Assembly: GCA_030620095.1 (NCBI GenBank)
Contig: JAUTXW010000884.1
Location: forward strand, 558,001-622,000
Source: Kuschelorhynchus macadamiae
Taxonomy: Eukaryota; Arthropoda; Insecta; Coleoptera; Curculionidae
Length of the DNA: 64,000 nucleotides
Reading direction: 5' to 3'
The notes beneath the pieces were generated by a model that saw only the letters and a program-made list of their open reading frames with translations, did not search any database and had not been told where the DNA came from. The translations under genes and the position numbers were made by a program. Positions 1 through 11,276 of this stretch are shown piece after piece; the first letter of the stretch is position 1; every line of letters starts with the position of its first letter.

Positions 1-60
1 TGTTTATTTTACCTGGTGAAGTAGCACTTCACCTGGATAGCCACCACTGTGTGCCATAAC
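1..60. repeat. Dispersed repeat end with perfect 8-bp hairpin
   Basis: The segment holds ggtgaagtagcacttcacc (15-33), an 8-bp stem with a 3-base loop, followed by an 'atagcc(a/g)ccact' tail. A second copy in the same orientation lies at 18466-18532, so this is a dispersed repeat cut by the window edge. A short terminal hairpin is reminiscent of Helitron-type ends, but no CTRR terminus could be fixed; that link is only a guess. Confidence 0.5.
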
Positions 61-311
61 TAATTGTAGTATAGAGATGAACTAGTAAAACTGTGGTCGT
101 AATTCAAATCAAAAAGTCTTTATTAGGCGGGGCTCAGCCAAGGCTGCTTAGGCCCAACCTGGAAATTATTACAAATCCAAACAATATAGAAAATAATTTC
201 TTAATAACTAAATAAATTAACTTAATAAATTTTATATAACCATTATTTATGCAAATCTCCAACCTTACAATTATACAATTTAACGAGTACTAGAGACGTG
301 AACTAAAAGCA

Positions 312-662
312 CTATATATTATTCATATAATATTCACGGATTTTTTTCTTAAAAGTGTCTATACTGTTAATTGCCTTTAAATTATTTGGGAGAGAATTGA
401 AAACATGGCTTGCGTGATATGTGAATGAACCCTTAAAGGCAGTGGTGGTGTGCAGAGGTGCATGTAATAAATTTGAAATCCTTTTAGAACATTCAAACAT
501 GTTATCAGCAAAAGTTAATTTTTGATATAAGTAATTAGGCGTCCGAAAGTTAATTATTCGATATAAGAAACATGGGAAGTGAATATCCCGTCTTTGATAC
601 ATTTTTATCCAACCATGTTGAATATATGACGGCGTTATGTGCTCCCTCCGTTTGTGTCGCAA
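312..662 (-). pseudogene. LINE ORF2 C-terminal tail
   Basis: 116 codons on the minus strand. The last 40 residues (SHVFNSLPNNLKAI, followed by a TFKKKIREYY motif) match the usual C-terminal tail of LINE ORF2 proteins. A frameshift cuts it off from the RT core upstream. It ends about 200 bases before the element's AATAAA, a normal 3' UTR length. Confidence 0.7.
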
Positions 663-694
663 TAATCAAACAAAGACAAAATTATTGCCTCCGT

Positions 695-1325
695 CTACCT
701 TAATTTTGTTTTAGGGTCCAATACATACTTGAATTTGTATATGACTTTTAGTCTTCCATGCGCTGATTTTAATATATTAGTTACGTGCATACTAAAGGTT
801 AAATTGTTATCAAATGTCAGACCTAGATTTTTAGAATAATTTTCAAATTGTATGGGAATTCCGTTTAAAAATAGTTTATTGTTAATTTCGATTTTTGCTC
901 GCTGTTTATCAGTGCCAATCAGCAATGCAACAGTTTTATTGGGATTTAAAAGTAAGCCATTCTTCTTAGACCATAAATTAATTCTCTCTAAGTTGACATT
1001 TGATATTAACTTCCGCAATATAAATAAGTCGATGACTTGGTGCGAATGATAGGTAAACCTGACAATCGTCTGCATACAAGTGATAAGAAGTTGATAATTT
1101 ACAAGGTAAGTCTGCAGTAAATAGAGTAAAAAGTAGTGGGCCCAAAATTGAACCTTGTGGTACACCGCTCGGCACCTTCAAAGAGTTAGAATATACCCGC
1201 TCTCCCTTTATATCAACGACGACTTGCTGCTCGCGATCAGTTAAATACGACTCAAACCACTCCAAGGCACTTGACGAAAAGCCATAAAAATTTAATTTAG
1301 CTAACAATAAACGATGGTTAAACAA
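695..1325 (-). pseudogene. LINE reverse transcriptase palm/thumb fragments
   Basis: Two overlapping frames (1325-978 and 1165-695) continue the RT. The first has SGVPQGSILGPLLFTLF and the catalytic YADDCQVY box; the second has the C-terminal part with NPNKTVALLIGT and LGLTFDNNLTFSMHV, typical of the motif region following YADD. A frameshift separates them at about 1050-1160. A further frame at 662-312 holds the C-terminal tail (SHVFNSLPNNLKAI...TFKKKIREYY), a common ending of CR1/jockey-group ORF2 proteins. Confidence 0.8.
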
Positions 1326-2404
1326 TCAAATGCCTTAGAATAGTCGAGCATAACAAGAAGGGAAACCTGTGACATGTCTACAGCACGCAGCAAATCATCA
1401 GTTAAGTCCGATAGTGCTGTCGCAGTCCCATATCCAGGTCTAAAACCAGACTGCTTTTTCGGCAAAAAATTAAATCGATCTATATATATTTTGATTTGCT
1501 TATAGACAATATTTTCAATTATTTTAGATGTAACAGATAGTATGCTAATCGGACGTAGTTCGGTTAGTTGAGATATGGTATTTCGTTTTGGTAAAGGAGT
1601 AACCAGCGCATGTTTCCAATGTCGTGGAACTATTTTATTTGAAAGAGAAGCATTGATGATATGGGTTAATTCTTTAGCACAAAAAGGTATACATAACTTT
1701 AGCATTTCGGCGGATATTTGATCTATTCCCTTTGCATTCGTTTTTATACTGTATATTATATTAACTACGTCAGTCTCCAAAGCTGGATGAAATTCAAAAT
1801 ATGTATCATCGGCCACAGCAAGATGTTTATTATTATTAAAAAATGATATGTTGTCTTGATTGGGCCTAATACGATCGATAGAATTAATAAAGTAGTTATT
1901 AATTTTTTCAGGATCCGGAAGATCTTCTGGAATTTGAGAATTAATATTTTTCCTATGAATATCCAATTTATGTAGTGTTTTCCACAAGACTTTTGAATTA
2001 TTGTGATTCTTTTTCAATTCAACATTCATAAAAGCTTTCTTCTCCCTGCGTATAGAGGCAGTTACAAAGTTTCTCATATTTTTGTAAAATGTCCATTTTG
2101 CTAAAGACTGCACTGAACTAAAATTTATATCTTTTAGAGACCTTCTATAGTCTGAAAGAGCCCGATCTCTTATCTTCATCATTAATTTAATAGTAGGAGT
2201 AATCCAAGGCGAATATTGTTTTGTAACTCTTATTTTTTTTACAGGAGCATACCTATCGAAAAGGTCAATAATTTTTTGTTCAAAAATAGATATTTTGTCA
2301 TTAATGTCTAGAGCGGAAAATATGCCATTCCAATTTATCTCCGATATAGCAGCATTAAAATCCGTAAAATTTATATTTCTTATATCTCTTATATTTTTGC
2401 TCAT
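1301..2404 (-). pseudogene. LINE reverse transcriptase, N-terminal two thirds
   Basis: This 367-codon stretch contains the pre-RT linker and RT motifs 0-3: KGIDQISAEMLK, LRPISILSVTSKIIENI, KQSGFRPGYGTATAL and LVMLDYSKAFDC, the last holding the first catalytic Asp. It then runs into a stop because of a frameshift. The remaining palm motifs (GVPQGSILGPLLF and YADD) are in the next frame at 1325-978. In a working element this would be one polypeptide with the endonuclease. Confidence 0.85.
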
Positions 2405-3140
2405 TATGTTTTTTATTAGGCAAATTCAATAAACAGTAGGTGGGATTATGATCGGATAAATGAGGGACACTAATGACATCACTGTTAATAACCATATTTG
2501 GTTCATTTATTAAAATTAAATCTCTAAGAGTACTGGTATTACTCGTCACACTAGTGGGTTTTTTAATTACTTGAGTTAATGAAAACGTGTTAAAAATTAT
2601 ATTTAAGAATTTAAATACCACCGTGGAAGTATCAAAGTAATTAATATTAAAGTCTCCCATACAAAGGAGTACATCTGAGGATATTGAACAATCAGCTAAT
2701 ATGTTTTCCAAAGACTGAAGTGACTTATAACATGTCCTGGGTGGACGATAGATGCAACCAATACTCACCCTTCTGTTATTAATAAAAGCCTTAAACCAAA
2801 TCATCTCGACATCCAAGCAGGAACTACTATTTATAAGCTCGATATTTTTAATATAAGAACATTGTCTGACGTACACCACCACATCACCACCCCTACCCGA
2901 CAGTCTATCCTGTCTAAAAAACAAATATCCGGGAATAGACAATTCGACGTCCCGCACACCATCAGCCAACCATGTTTCTGAAATAGAAATTATATCTAAA
3001 TGATGAGTAAAAATTAAATCTTTCGAATTGCTCAGTTTGTTTAAAATCGATCGTATATTAAGATGCGATACGATCACCCCGGACAAAGCGCCATCAATTC
3101 CATCCTCTATTACATCATAGTCCTGCAAAGACATTCCCAA
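2355..3140 (-). pseudogene. LINE AP-endonuclease domain
   Basis: This 261-codon frame is the target-nicking apurinic/apyrimidinic-like endonuclease of the LINE. Visible motifs in order are HLNIRSI (N-terminal Asn), SISETWL (catalytic Glu), GCIYRPP, MGDFNIN (Asp/Asn pair) and SDHNPTY (SDH motif), all expected of the exonuclease-endonuclease-phosphatase fold. The C-terminus (KKYKFYGF) runs out of the family pattern, and the next frame overlaps by about 50 bases, showing a frameshift between endonuclease and RT. The Met at 3140 is simply the first available; the true ORF2 start may have been lost. Confidence 0.85.
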
Positions 3141-3149
3141 ATAAACATA

Positions 3150-3950
3150 AATGAAGCATACGACACTATTAAGTTTGCTATCCCAAAACTATTTGAAAAC
3201 AAAATATATTGGATCGGCAAACAAAAATAATATCCTATATCTTTAACGTATCATCATGCTTAAAAATTATATGCATATTCTAACAAATATTAGGTACTCA
3301 TAAAACTGATATTTAAATATCTATCTACTTCAATCCTTATAAATGTATCTAAACATTTTAAAATATATTAAAGTTTATAAAACATCAAGCATAGTACTTT
3401 ATATGTTTATAAAATATCGTGTGGCGGGTAAATAAACTGATATACAAAAAAGGTATGCAAAAAAACATAAAAGTAATCATAAATAACTTGTTCCTGCATA
3501 GGTATTATAGATCGACATAAGCGATAAAGTTGCAGTCTATAGGTCGTTAATATTCGACACACATATTTTGATATATTAATTTTAAATTGTGTGCAAGCAT
3601 TAAGTGTGCTATAGAGATAAGCTGGTAAAGTTGTGTTACAAACTTCAGAGAGCGTAACAACATGGCGGCCAAGTAACACAAAAAATAACGTAAAAAATCT
3701 TATTCAATTGAAAAAAACTGGTACATGGTACTGGTACAACATGACAACAAAATTGCCATGTGTGTCAATCTAAAAGCTACTTCTTGAATTAATTTTAAAT
3801 TATGCCCAAAATCATGTGTGGCATAGATAGAAACTGGTAAAATATTGGAATTTTTTTTTTCATAGATATCCAGAAAGACGTCGACCAGACAAACGATGTT
3901 TCTGATAATAAAATCCAATTTGATTTGACTTCGGCCAGCTGGGAAGTTGA
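3150..3950. repeat. AT-rich interval with dispersed-repeat units
   Basis: No gene seen. Between about 3590 and 3850 there are degenerate units with the phrases 'agagataagctggtaaa', 'aacatggcggccaa' and 'agaaactggtaaaa'. These are the reverse complement of a family that is densest at 11640-12720 and 58880-59600. The small frames here read through this repeat and do not look like genes. Confidence 0.45.
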
Positions 3951-3956
3951 TGAGGT

Positions 3957-5230
3957 GTGAAGATATTTTGGCAACACGTTCCAGCAAATCCTACATCTTG
4001 TAAGAAATTAGAATATGTAGTTAGAAGAATTAAGAAATCAAGAGAACAGGCCATTTTGAAAAAACAAATTTATAGCATACAGAATTCAGTTCACCATTTA
4101 CAACATGGTGATGCACAACGCCGGAATGTTGCAACTGACATTTGCACATGTGCACTAGGAAAATTAGTTTCAACAAAAAGATATATGGTCAGACAAAATT
4201 CCACATATATGGCCAGTTAAAATTCCTTATCTTTTGATAAGGAACATGTGAACGACAAAGCAGGTTTGGGTTCAGTGTTTCATGTTTTGTGCTCAGTTTA
4301 AAAATTAAATATATTATTTACCATCAGAGCCTAACTGCAACCTGATATCTATAGATAATAATAAACATTGTAATTCAAATATAAATAATATTTATGTTTA
4401 GCAAATGGCGCTTCGGGTCGGTGGATTACTACCAATGGGGCTATAAGATGCCCTCCTATATCACCAGATCTGTCAGTTCTAGATTTATTTTTGAAGAGTG
4501 TACCGTACCCGGCGACTAGCTGAGAAATAATACCGTAAAATCACCTAGGAACTTATAGGCACGACACAATTATTATTTTCAACGCATTAAGGATAATAAA
4601 AACAATAAGTGAATCATGTAACAAACATAATGAGGAGCCTTTTAAACATTTGTAGTTATGTGATCAATCTATATTTTCTAAATACATTTATTTTAAAGAA
4701 ATTTTTATTAGGATATAACGTTAGATTTATATATTTTTTTGCAGAATACCGTTTTAGTTTTGTTAACTAAGATTAATAAAATTATAAATATTTTTATTGT
4801 TTATATAAAAATCTCCGCAAATATATTCATTGTTTTTATTTTATTATACCCAGCTATAAACAGTGGACATCAAATCTTAAATTGTTTGTTTAGAACGGAA
4901 AGAAATATCGCCCCATTAAGAAAAAACAACTTTGGGTTATTTCTAAAAAATAACAGCTTAAAGCAAAAATCCGACTACGACTGCACCACTGGATTCTGCA
5001 TAAAACATATATAAAAGTAAAAGTCAGTTCTTACCTCGCCGATAAGTTGAAGGATAACGAAGAACGGGGGTTCCCAAAATATAATATTTTTAATTTTACC
5101 CTGTATCTCAAAAATTAAGCAATTTTACTTAAGGCGTTCTAAGTTTTGCGAAAAAGTAGCACAGTGTCACTAAAGCTCTAACTCTCTTAATTTTCCAATA
5201 ACGGAGACACTCCGTAAAAAATTACGAAAA
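3957..5230 (+). pseudogene. Relic of a DD41D Tc1/mariner element
   Basis: Three separated blocks match the better preserved element at 20045-22460. At 3957-4220 the frame contains VHHLQHGDAQRR, equivalent to VQHLQPGDAERR there. At 4419-4502 the plus strand reads RWITTNGAIRCPPISPDLSV then LDLF, the region of the third catalytic Asp. At about 4890-5130 the DNA is similar to the long terminal inverted repeat. The middle of the transposase is deleted. This is an old, internally deleted copy, but it still has the third Asp that the younger copy has lost. Confidence 0.65.
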
Positions 5231-5427
5231 CTGGATTTTCTGGACACCATTTAAAATTTTTTTTTTTGGTAGCCATTATTATCTTCCACTCGGACATCTT
5301 GCCTTTTTTACAGCTTTTAAACACTTTTTCACATTAGTATGCTTTTATCAAAAGCACAGTAATGTATTTTTATGTAATGCTAAAATAAAAAAAATGAAAA
5401 CAAAATGCACATGAAGCACATTCTTAC
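5230..5427. other. TASK intron 3 start, no gene
   Basis: AT-rich intronic sequence between the mariner relic and exon 3. Nothing coding is seen. Confidence 0.4.
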
Positions 5428-5709
5428 CTGCAGAGCCACATAGTCGCCAAATCCAATCGTCGTCAGAGTTACAAAACAGTAGTAGAAACTATCGAAATAA
5501 GTCCATCCCTCATATCTTGAAAACACTGCAGCTCCCGTCGTTATGATAATAGTGGAGAGCATACCAGTGGCAAACATGAGATTCATTTCAGTCGCTTCTA
5601 TTTTTTCGCATTTCATGTATTTCTTTATGTGTCGAATTATTATCGACGCAACTTTATTAAGACGTTCACCAATGCTCTGGAACATAATGAGGCCAAGAGG
5701 AATTCCGAT
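5428..5709 (-). CDS. Task: TASK-type two-pore K+ channel, exon 3 (partial gene)
   Basis: This exon encodes 94 residues from the M2 helix (IGIPLGLIMFQSIGERLN) through M3 (MLSTIIITTGAAVFSRYEGW) to the second pore helix and selectivity filter TTIGFGDYVALQ. The GFG filter followed by DYVALQ is a hallmark of the TASK (KCNK3/KCNK9; fly Task6/Task7) subfamily of background, acid-sensitive channels of the plasma membrane. Boundaries are set by an acceptor (ttgcag before 5709) and a donor (gtaaga from 5427); both junctions are phase 0. The M4 and cytoplasmic-tail exons are not visible at lower coordinates in the window and must lie beyond its left edge, past the LINE. Confidence 0.93.
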
Positions 5710-5778
5710 CTGCAAAGCAAAAGTTATTTTCTTTGTCTTTTTGGCACTTTAGTCAGAGGAGCATGAAATTGTAATTAT

Positions 5779-6602
5779 ACAGGGTGTTAAGGGTTTGACT
5801 ACGAATATTTTGTTAGATGATAGCAGTATGGATGATTTTGAACGAAAAATTCTCATATTCCATCGGTAAATTCTGAATTGTTTTCGAAATATTATAGTTT
5901 AAAATGTTTAATTTTGGAGAAGGTTTAAATTAAGTGCCGACAACATTGCAACGTTGTTATTCGCTTGTAAAATACGTGATCAATCCCTTCAGCCATGTGT
6001 TGTCATCTTTTTGAGATGTATGAATTAATTATTTAATAAAGAGGATAGTGGTTTGTTAATATCGGCGCATATAAAAAAAGTAAAAACAGTCTGTCATTGA
6101 AACTAAATAAATAAAAATAATTTCGGAGATTTATTCATATAATTTTAACTGTCCATAAATAAATAACATGTTTGGATATTTATTATTTGTATACTTTTTT
6201 AAATTAAACTTGTATAGAATTTTCCCACACAACAAGTAAACTAAACCATGTGGAAGTAGAAGCAACAAAAACAAAACATTTACAACTGCTATGTTTGCTA
6301 ATTGTTGTCATATATATTTGTTTGAATCCTGCGATGTTGGCGTTTTTGAGTAGGTATCTTGAAGGAAAAATTAAATATTAGATTGTTGAGATATTTTAGT
6401 AAGAAAAAAAACTGTAGGAATTTTCGTAAAAATGATATAATTAATTCTTTTTCATAATAAAATAAATAAAAATATTAATGCTGTTCTTAAAAATTAATAA
6501 AACGAAATGAAACTTTAGACTTTTTCTCAAAATTTAATATTATACTTTTTTAACCAAAATGTGTTAAAATATTTGTAGTCAATTGTCAAACCCCTAACAC
6601 GG
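5779..6602. mobile_element. MITE in a TASK intron
   Basis: The left end reads acagggtgttaagggtttga and continues 'ctacgaatattttgtt'. The right end, reversed, reads gtgttaggggtttgac and 'gactacaaatatttt', giving imperfect terminal inverted repeats of about 40 bp around 0.75 kb of non-coding DNA. 'acagggtgt'-type ends are shared with the Tc1/mariner elements elsewhere in this window, suggesting a non-autonomous derivative. No transposase fragment is seen inside. Confidence 0.6.
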
Positions 6603-6706
6603 ATGAAACATCATTCCACACGATGTTATGTCACACTGTGCGAAATAATATTTTTCACGGTCTATCGTGGCTCTACACTGTAGCCAACAATAGAATTGGA
6701 AAAACC

Positions 6707-6711
<5 letters not shown>

Positions 6712-6771
<60 letters not shown>
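6712..6771. repeat. (AT)n microsatellite
   Basis: About 30 uninterrupted AT dinucleotides inside TASK intron 2. Confidence 0.95.
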
Positions 6772-6774
<3 letters not shown>

Positions 6775-7036
6775 CATAATTTTTACTATTTTATTAGCAA
6801 TATGCCTATATCAAAAGTCTGTAACTTTGTGCTCCTTATAATTTTAAAACAAATTGTAAGTAACGCAGTAGTGTTATACAAAGTACTGGGTTATTGATTA
6901 GAATTTGACTATCCCCCTAGCTTTATCATTTTTGAAGCCAGGATGATTGTATTTTTACTTAATTACAGAAAATTATGTACATTTTATTTATAAATAAAAA
7001 ATAATGTAACTATTAAATTATTAGAAACAATATTAC

Positions 7037-7254
7037 CATTGCGTATGCCATACAAAACGCTTTTCCTCCTGCGGTAACTGGTGTAGAATGTCCATATCCT
7101 ATCATAGCTAAAACAACAGTTGCAAAATAAAATGAACCGGCAAATTTCCATTGTGGTCCAGCTTTATGGGGCTTATATTCGATTATCATTAATTCGATCA
7201 TTTTGTAGTCTTCTTCTGATATATTATATTTTGCCTTCAACGAATTTGAGGAAA
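7037..7254 (-). CDS. Task: TASK-type two-pore K+ channel, exon 2
   Basis: Encodes 73 residues: the extracellular cap region (KAKYNISEEDYKMIELMI), the KPHKAGPQWKFAGSFYFA pore helix and the first selectivity filter, IGYGHSTPVT, then the start of M2 (GGKAFCMAYAM). The KPHKAG.QW.FAGSFYFA signature is specific to TASK channels. The acceptor is ttttag before 7254 and the donor gtaata from 7036. The codon split (phase 1 in, phase 0 out) fits exons 1 and 3 exactly. The His after GYG is the residue that in the TASK family senses external pH. All key residues are intact. Confidence 0.94.
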
Positions 7255-8434
7255 CTAAAATATAATATTTATGTAAAATACTTGTTTATGTCTTGAGGGC
7301 AATTTATAAACTGTCTAAATAGTATTTAATATTATATTACATCCCTTGTGAGAGGTAAGCATTGTAATCGTGAAAAAAATCACCCTCCGATATGTTTGTA
7401 GATGTTTGCATTTTAGTTTCTCTAGTAGGGATCTTAATCCTGAAGAGTTTTCTTAATCTCTTGTTTTTGAGATGTCTTGCATAATCCTTAACAAATCTAA
7501 AGTAAATGTAAGTGTGTTTAAAATTTCCTCTCCCCACCTTGAAGTATTTCGTTATATAAAAAAATTCAGAGGCTTTTTGAAGATAACGGCTGCGACTGCT
7601 ACTATTTGAGAATAGATCAATTTATTGCCCAATGACGTCGGCCATCCGCGTTTTGTTATTTTTTTTTCCTCTGCTTTTGTATTAGTCGATGTTCCGAACT
7701 TTTTTGTAATGCCTTTTGCAATTGAATGCTTAAAGGATCATTTGTCGCTTCCATATTTTTTACAAAGGAAATATCTTCGTTACTGATCAGAATTGCCAAC
7801 TTAAAATGTGCAATATCCGGGACATTGAACCTAAATGTTCAGAACTCAGAGGAAAAAAAGGACGCGCCATCTTAGTGATGCTTCCTGGATGAAGCCAACA
7901 TTTGACGATTAAAAAGTAAAAGTTCTTGCTTTCTGTTAAATTAACTACCCATGAAAATCAGCGACGAATGAAAAAAGAAAATAATCGTCATAAAATAATT
8001 TTTGCTTTCAAACATTACTAGCTCTGTTTTTTACATTTAGAATTCAGTATTTTTAATGCAAAAAATAATAATTCAGTATTCTTAAAAAAATAAAATCAGT
8101 GTTAAAATCCAGCACAAATGGCGTCCTTCATAGCGTCTCGGAAGAACGCAAAAAGGGCTGAAATTCAGGACATCCTTCCAAATCTAGGGCGGTTGGCAAC
8201 TCTATCGCTGATCTCATATTGATTAGTTCATTCATTTTCGTTGCCTATCCTGACTAAAAGTCTCTAATTCAAATTTAATAAGATAAATACTCGATATTTT
8301 AAAGGAATCATCTTATTCAGCAGTTTATTCGGATTTATAATTAAAGGATAGAACTTCAGAATAAATGGTTCTGCGTTGCTTAATTCTCGTTCTTAATCTC
8401 TCTTGAAGATCAATGATTAAGTGCTAGATGGTAT
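7255..8434. other. TASK intron 1, 3' part; no recognised gene
   Basis: About 1.2 kb with no recognised gene. A basic 66-codon minus-strand frame at 7537-7337 (HLKNKRLRKLFRIKI inside) resembles nothing I can name and lacks clear splice signals. Otherwise plain AT-rich intron. Confidence 0.4.
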
Positions 8435-8847
8435 AGTGCGGGACACGAAAGAAAACCGGGCGGAGTCAATCGGTTTAGGAAGGTCGGCCAAGAAATCTCT
8501 TTAAACCAGTGGTGTCCCGTCGTTCTTTAAATAATATGGCACTCCTTTTTAACTATACGCACTTCAGATAATTAAAAATGTAACTATGCTTAATGAACCT
8601 TTATCTATATTTGTCTGTTTTCTTTCGTGTACTGGACTTCTATATCTCTTTTGTGTTGCAAAAACGGCGAACTTTCGGATTTTAAAATGATTTAATTTTG
8701 ATTTTTCTTGATCGATTTACCTATAAATATATTTCTTCTTGAGTTCTGTCATTAACGGTTCCCGGGCTACTGCCTACGTCCACTATTATTGGACCACCCA
8801 GTATAGTGATACACGATTTACAAGTCCAGATTTTACAAGGGCAGCCA

Positions 8848-9552
8848 GCATCAGATACAGTGAACGAAATTTATCAAAAATTTTAATTTATGCAGTTCGA
8901 CTTTGGGCTACTCGGGTATGCCAAAAGTGGCCGTCTGTCTCCGTTTGTCATGTTACTTTATACAGGGGCCGTCATTGTGAAGTATTATACAGGGCGTTTC
9001 CTTATTGCGTGCTGATGTTAAAAGAGGTGTTTTATGTCCTAAAAGTCTTAACTTTTGAGATACAGGATGGTAAAGTTTAAAATGTTATTGTAGATCATGA
9101 AATTTGATACATATCTTCTATGCATTAAGGAGCATACGGATTTACCTAGGTTAATTACATATGCACGCCACTGGTAGAAATTTCAAAAATTGATTGTTAA
9201 TAAAAAATACCCTTTTATGCATAAAAGACGTGTATCAAATTTCACACAGTTATTTATCTATAATAGCATCAGAATTAGGATTTTAAAAAAATGGTTTTTT
9301 AAAACCCTGTATCTCCAAAGTTAAGACTTTTAGGTTCATATTAAACTTTTTTCTTAAAAAGGTCCAAGAATCACCCCCTTTAACATCAGCACGCAATTAG
9401 GAAACGCTCTGTAGTACTTCACAATAACGCCCCCTGCACAAAGTAATATGACAGACGGAGACAAACGGTCACTTTTGGCATACCCGAATAGCCCAAAGTC
9501 GAACTGCATAAGTTAAAATTTTGCTAAATCTTGTTCACTGGAATCAGTGCTA
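8848..9552. mobile_element. Nested foldback MITE with ~220-bp inverted arms
   Basis: The left arm (about 8848-9070) and right arm (about 9290-9552) are inverted copies of one another. Shared phrases include 'gcagttcgactttgggcta', 'gtatgccaaaagtg', 'gcgtgctgatgtta' and 'taaaagtcttaactttt'. About 220 bp of unrelated DNA separates them. There is no coding capacity. It interrupts the 3' side of the IS630-like transposon, so it inserted later. Confidence 0.8.
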
Positions 9553-9736
9553 GCTCCCCTACTATACCTACATTGATGTGTTAATTTGGGAAAAATATGA
9601 GTTCTGTAGTTTTTCAAATATTAATTGCAAAATTAGATATTTTTTGACACCCGGTATTGAACAGAAAATTAATTATTTTGAAGCAGTTTATTGACAGCTA
9701 CTTTATGAACAATTTTGCAAAATATATGAAATAAAA

Positions 9737-11044
9737 CTAAGCCATTTTTGAGGTTGACGGCTGTGATTCTAATGGTTCGATTCCTTCTAAATCGTTGTCT
9801 TCCTCTGAAAATGATGAGGTTTCGTCGTCACTACTTGAAGATCCCAGTGTGATAACTAAATCATCAATAACCGTTTCAATTTTACCATCTACTTCCCAGT
9901 ATTTATCTTCAATAGAACGAACATATTTAACATACGATTTCCAATTTTCAGCCGATATTGTGTCAATCGGTTCTAATGTTATTTTATTTAAATCTTTAAT
10001 TGAAAGTTCACCGGTGTTGCGCTCTCGAACATATTTTTTTACTCCTGCCAATGCAAGTTCAATAGGGTTGAGGTCGCACATGTATGGAGGCAGCCTTAAA
10101 GGTGTATGACCGAGGTTACGTAAAAGACCGTCAATTTTATACTTTTTTCTCTAGGCTTGTTGGCTGATATTACTTCATATAACTGATATTTTCTCCATAT
10201 TGGATATATATGAGCTTTTGTAGAGTATTTAATTGGCACTTTATCTTCTACGTGAGAATGATAAGATGCATTATCCATTACCACGACTGATTTGGGAGGA
10301 ATGTTAGGTAGAAGCTTCTCGAGCAACCACTTTTCAAAATTATCTTTATTCATCTGTCCACGATGGTCTCCAGTTGTTAGTCCCGAGCGAAAAACTAAAG
10401 CAGCACCTAGAACAAATCCGGCTTCTGAAACAGCATGAACTATAATAAAGCGACTACTAGAGCGGATTCCCTGAACAACACCTGTAACACTTTCACTTTG
10501 CCAGCATTTGTTCACTCTCATATCATTATCTACCCAGGTTTCGTCTAGATACACAATATTGCGTCCTTCTTGCCTATATTGCCTTACAGTTGATAGATAT
10601 TTCACCCGCCAGTGAAAAATATTTGGTCTCTCATTGAGCAATTTTCGTTTATTTTGGCACTTGCGCCAAACAAAACCATTTGATCGTAAAAGCCGATTTA
10701 AGGTTTTATACACGTAATCGGGGTCTGTTTTTACCAGAATATGTTAAAGGTGAAGTAGAACATGAGCGGTCATTATGTTCTATTTGAATTTTTCTTACAC
10801 TACTTTCCGAAACACCAGTGTAAAATACAACGCGTTCTGTTCGATTTTGAATTGGAATAGTCAAACTATTATTTCCAGCTTCTCTAGTACAGGCCTCTAT
10901 AACGCTCGCAATAACTTCACGTGCACCGCTTCGAATTGTTTTTCCTCTTATGCTCGCCATCGTTACTTCGAAATAATCATTCAAATTCAACGCAAAGCAT
11001 TTATATAGAAATGAAAACAAATGCTCCAAATGTATAGGCGCCAC
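9737..11044 (-). pseudogene. IS630/Tc1-like DDE transposase, frameshifted
   Basis: The N-terminal frame (11044-10706) has a helix-turn-helix-like segment (TGVSESSVRKIQ). The middle frame (10713-10096) has the DDE_3-type core: NIVYLDETWVDN with the first Asp, a GLTTGDHRGQMNKDNFEKWL block, and VVVMDNASYHS with the second Asp. The C-terminal frame (10081-9737) opens at YMCDLNPIELALAGVKKYV with the catalytic Glu, and ends in an acidic Ser/Asp/Glu-rich tail. A frameshift near 10145 separates the second Asp from the Glu region. Another break near 10710 seems to have removed some of the linker. The combination of HTH and DDE_3 motifs is standard for the superfamily; the exact family is not known to me. 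Confidence 0.85.
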
Positions 11045-11276
11045 TGGAAATAGCTTGAACCTTCTAGCGACAAGTGGACCAGTGCGAAATTTACTAAATC
11101 CTCGATTAATTTTCCGTACCGCTTAGCTGGCGCACTGTATAGGTGAAGCGGCAAATTATTACAACCAATAAAATAACATAAAATTTATTTGCGTAAACAA
11201 ATTTTACTTTTCCGCTTACTTAAGACTAGGAACCTTTATTTTAAGGACCGCCCGGTTTTCTTTCGTGTCCCGCACT

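Larger units (their letters stand above)
105..3145 (-). mobile_element. 5'-truncated, decayed non-LTR retrotransposon (CR1/jockey-group LINE)
   Basis: An endonuclease to reverse-transcriptase order is read on the minus strand across five overlapping or adjacent frames (3140-2355, 2404-1301, 1325-978, 1165-695, 662-312). The 3' end carries an AATAAA signal near 121 followed by the end of homology near 105. No ORF1 is visible, so the copy is probably truncated at its 5' end near 3145. At least four frameshifts separate the domains, so it is dead. The clade call rests on APE-type endonuclease, the RT motif style and the absence of RNase H. Confidence 0.85.
8435..11276 (-). mobile_element. IS630/Tc1-like DNA transposon with 29-bp inverted repeats
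   Basis: The left terminus starts agtgcgggacacgaaagaaa and continues accgggcgg. The right terminus is its inverse, ending tttcgtgtcccgcact at 11276; the two match over about 29 bp. The 2.84-kb element encodes a minus-strand transposase in three broken frames (11044-10706, 10713-10096, 10081-9737) and contains a nested foldback MITE at about 8848-9552. It sits inside TASK intron 1. Confidence 0.88.
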
